Assembly (NCBI GenBank): GCA_964575715.1
Contig: CAZNSG010000282.1
Location: 1 to 15,267 of the forward strand
Direction: 5' to 3'
Origin: PNAI01 sp964575715
GTDB taxonomy: Bacteria > Pseudomonadota > Alphaproteobacteria > Rhizobiales > Xanthobacteraceae
Length of the DNA stretch: 15,267 bases
The position numbers and the translations under genes were made by a program. Position 1 is the stretch's first letter; each line of letters begins with the position of its first letter. Of the stretch, positions 14,471 through 15,267 are shown one piece after another. Below the pieces are notes generated by a model. The model ran no database searches. It was not told where the DNA came from and saw only the letters and a program-made list of their open reading frames with translations.

Positions 14471-14579
14471 CACGTTTCCCGGGCGCAGCGCAGCACGAAC
14501 CCCGGCCGAGCCATAAGCGCGTTTACGCGCGTCTTTAACGCGCTATGGCGCTCACGCTGCACCGCATCCGGGACACGTG
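14471..14579. repeat. Inverted-repeat element with embedded module
   Basis: Ends are inverted repeats, CACGTTTCCCGG (14471-14482) and CCGGGACACGTG (14568-14579), 11 of 12 pairing. Inside are GCGCAGCGCAGC and GCTGCACCGC arms with the module core at 14516-14544 between them. The element starts 23 bases after the dipeptidase stop. The host sequence resembles a dispersed Bradyrhizobium-type repeat. Confidence 0.75.
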
Positions 14580-14705
14580 TTTCAAGTCTGAACGATCTTG
14601 CTCTAAGTTCCCAACCCCGGCTTGTGCTCGCCCCGCCGGCAACGCATGATCTTGCCGTATCTTGCCGTCCCGCCTGATCTCAACTTCATTCCAAGAGGAG
14701 TAGTC

Positions 14706-15267
14706 ATGAAGCTCGTCCGCTTTGGACCGGCCGGCCGCGAGAAGCCCGGCATCATCGACGCCAACGGAAAAATCCGCGACCTCTCGAAGGTGGTGGGCGA
14801 TATCGACGGCGAGGCGCTTTCGCCCGCGGGCTTGGCCAAAATCCGCAAAGCAAAAATCGACAAGCTGCCGCTGGTCAAGGGCAGCCCGCGGCTTGGGGCC
14901 TGCATTGCCCGTCCCAGCAATTTCATTGCCATCGGGCTCAACTACGCCGATCACGCGGCGGAAGCCGGCCTGCAACTTCCCAAGGAGCCGGTGATCTTCA
15001 ACAAGGCCGCCTCCTGCATCTGCGGGCCCAACGACAACACCGTCACGCCCAAGGGCTCGACCAAGCTGGACTACGAAGTCGAACTCGGCATCGTGATCGG
15101 CCAGCGCGCCAGCTACCTCTCGAAGGACAAGGCCATGAGCGTGGTGGCCGGCTATTGCCTGGCCAACGACGTGTCCGAGCGCGTGTTCCAGATCGAACGC
15201 GCCGCGGTCGTGGCCGAAGAGATCGGCTTCCATCAAGCTCGCGGGCACGGCCGTGCAGTCGAAGACG
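14706..15267 (+). CDS. Fumarylacetoacetate hydrolase family protein, 3' end cut by the window
   Basis: The first 187 residues of a family protein that normally has about 280. Features fit: NFIAIGLNYADHAAEAG begins the catalytic core, VIFNKAASCICGPND follows, and YEVELGIVIG supplies the metal ligands Glu124 and Glu126, with Asp155 in ANDVSER. The family hydrolyses C-C bonds in beta-diketo acids or acts as a hydratase/decarboxylase or ureidoglycolate lyase in catabolism; the substrate cannot be named. Cytoplasmic. AGAGGAG (14694-14700) five bases before the ATG fixes the start. Odd: after QIER (about residue 165) the sequence no longer looks like the family, which usually continues with a Gly-rich TW-x-K-G and then C-D-T-F-G-P. 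The last 70 or so bases may be another gene joined on, a frameshift region or a low-quality edge. Confidence 0.85.
   Translation, partial: MKLVRFGPAGREKPGIIDANGKIRDLSKVVGDIDGEALSPAGLAKIRKAKIDKLPLVKGSPRLGACIARPSNFIAIGLNYADHAAEAGLQLPKEPVIFNKAASCICGPNDNTVTPKGSTKLDYEVELGIVIGQRASYLSKDKAMSVVAGYCLANDVSERVFQIERAAVVAEEIGFHQARGHGRAVED

Noticed and set aside
14649..14668. Tandem 10-base duplication ATCTTGCCGT before the FAH-like gene
   Set aside because: Too short and isolated to assign a function; could be simple slippage, though it sits in the presumed promoter/leader.

Overview
The window looks like chromosomal DNA of a GC-rich alphaproteobacterium of the order Hyphomicrobiales (Rhizobiales), probably Bradyrhizobium- or Xanthobacteraceae-like. 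This is inferred from the very large hendecad-repeat membrane protein that resembles the growth-pole-ring protein GPR/RgsE of that order, from the alphaproteobacterial style of the Mla operon, and from several palindromic intergenic repeats that resemble ones I associate with Bradyrhizobium-type genomes. No phage, plasmid, transposase, CRISPR, rRNA or tRNA gene was recognised. Layout: (1) 1-862 holds an AT-richer, unrecognised + strand gene, possibly 5'-partial and possibly of foreign origin. (2) 938-1771 holds two short - strand genes, an adrenodoxin-type [2Fe-2S] ferredoxin and a stand-alone Hpt phosphotransfer protein. (3) After a roughly 560-base non-coding stretch comes a 1380-residue + strand protein (2335-6477). 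It has two membrane helices, 56 consecutive 11-residue repeats and a C-terminal conserved-looking domain, and is the likely polar-growth scaffold. (4) A 197-base inverted-repeat element (6507-6703) lies between it and a convergent - strand Mla-type lipid transport operon (9486 to 6748): mlaE with a fused STAS domain, mlaF and mlaD. (5) After about 640 non-coding bases come a small exported ClpP/crotonase-like protein, a possible 64-residue protein, and a convergent - strand threonine/serine dehydratase-like enzyme. (6) 11831-12059 carries two tandem copies of a palindromic repeat, followed by a short-chain dehydrogenase that lacks the catalytic Tyr and Lys. (7) 12930-13035 is another composite repeat, followed by a - strand glycine-zipper lipoprotein and a divergent VanX-type D-Ala-D-Ala dipeptidase. 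(8) A third composite repeat (14471-14579) precedes a fumarylacetoacetate-hydrolase family gene cut by the window end; its last 70 or so bases do not read like the rest of that family. Working together: several genes act on the cell envelope. They are the growth-pole scaffold candidate, the Mla phospholipid transporter, the glycine-zipper lipoprotein and the dipeptidase of peptidoglycan turnover. They lie in separate transcription units, so this is a neighbourhood and not a single system. I did not find a clear undescribed multi-gene system. The strongest unusual signals are the unbroken hendecad array with a changing super-period, and a roughly 30-base module sitting in the loops of three different palindromic repeats with three-way covariation.
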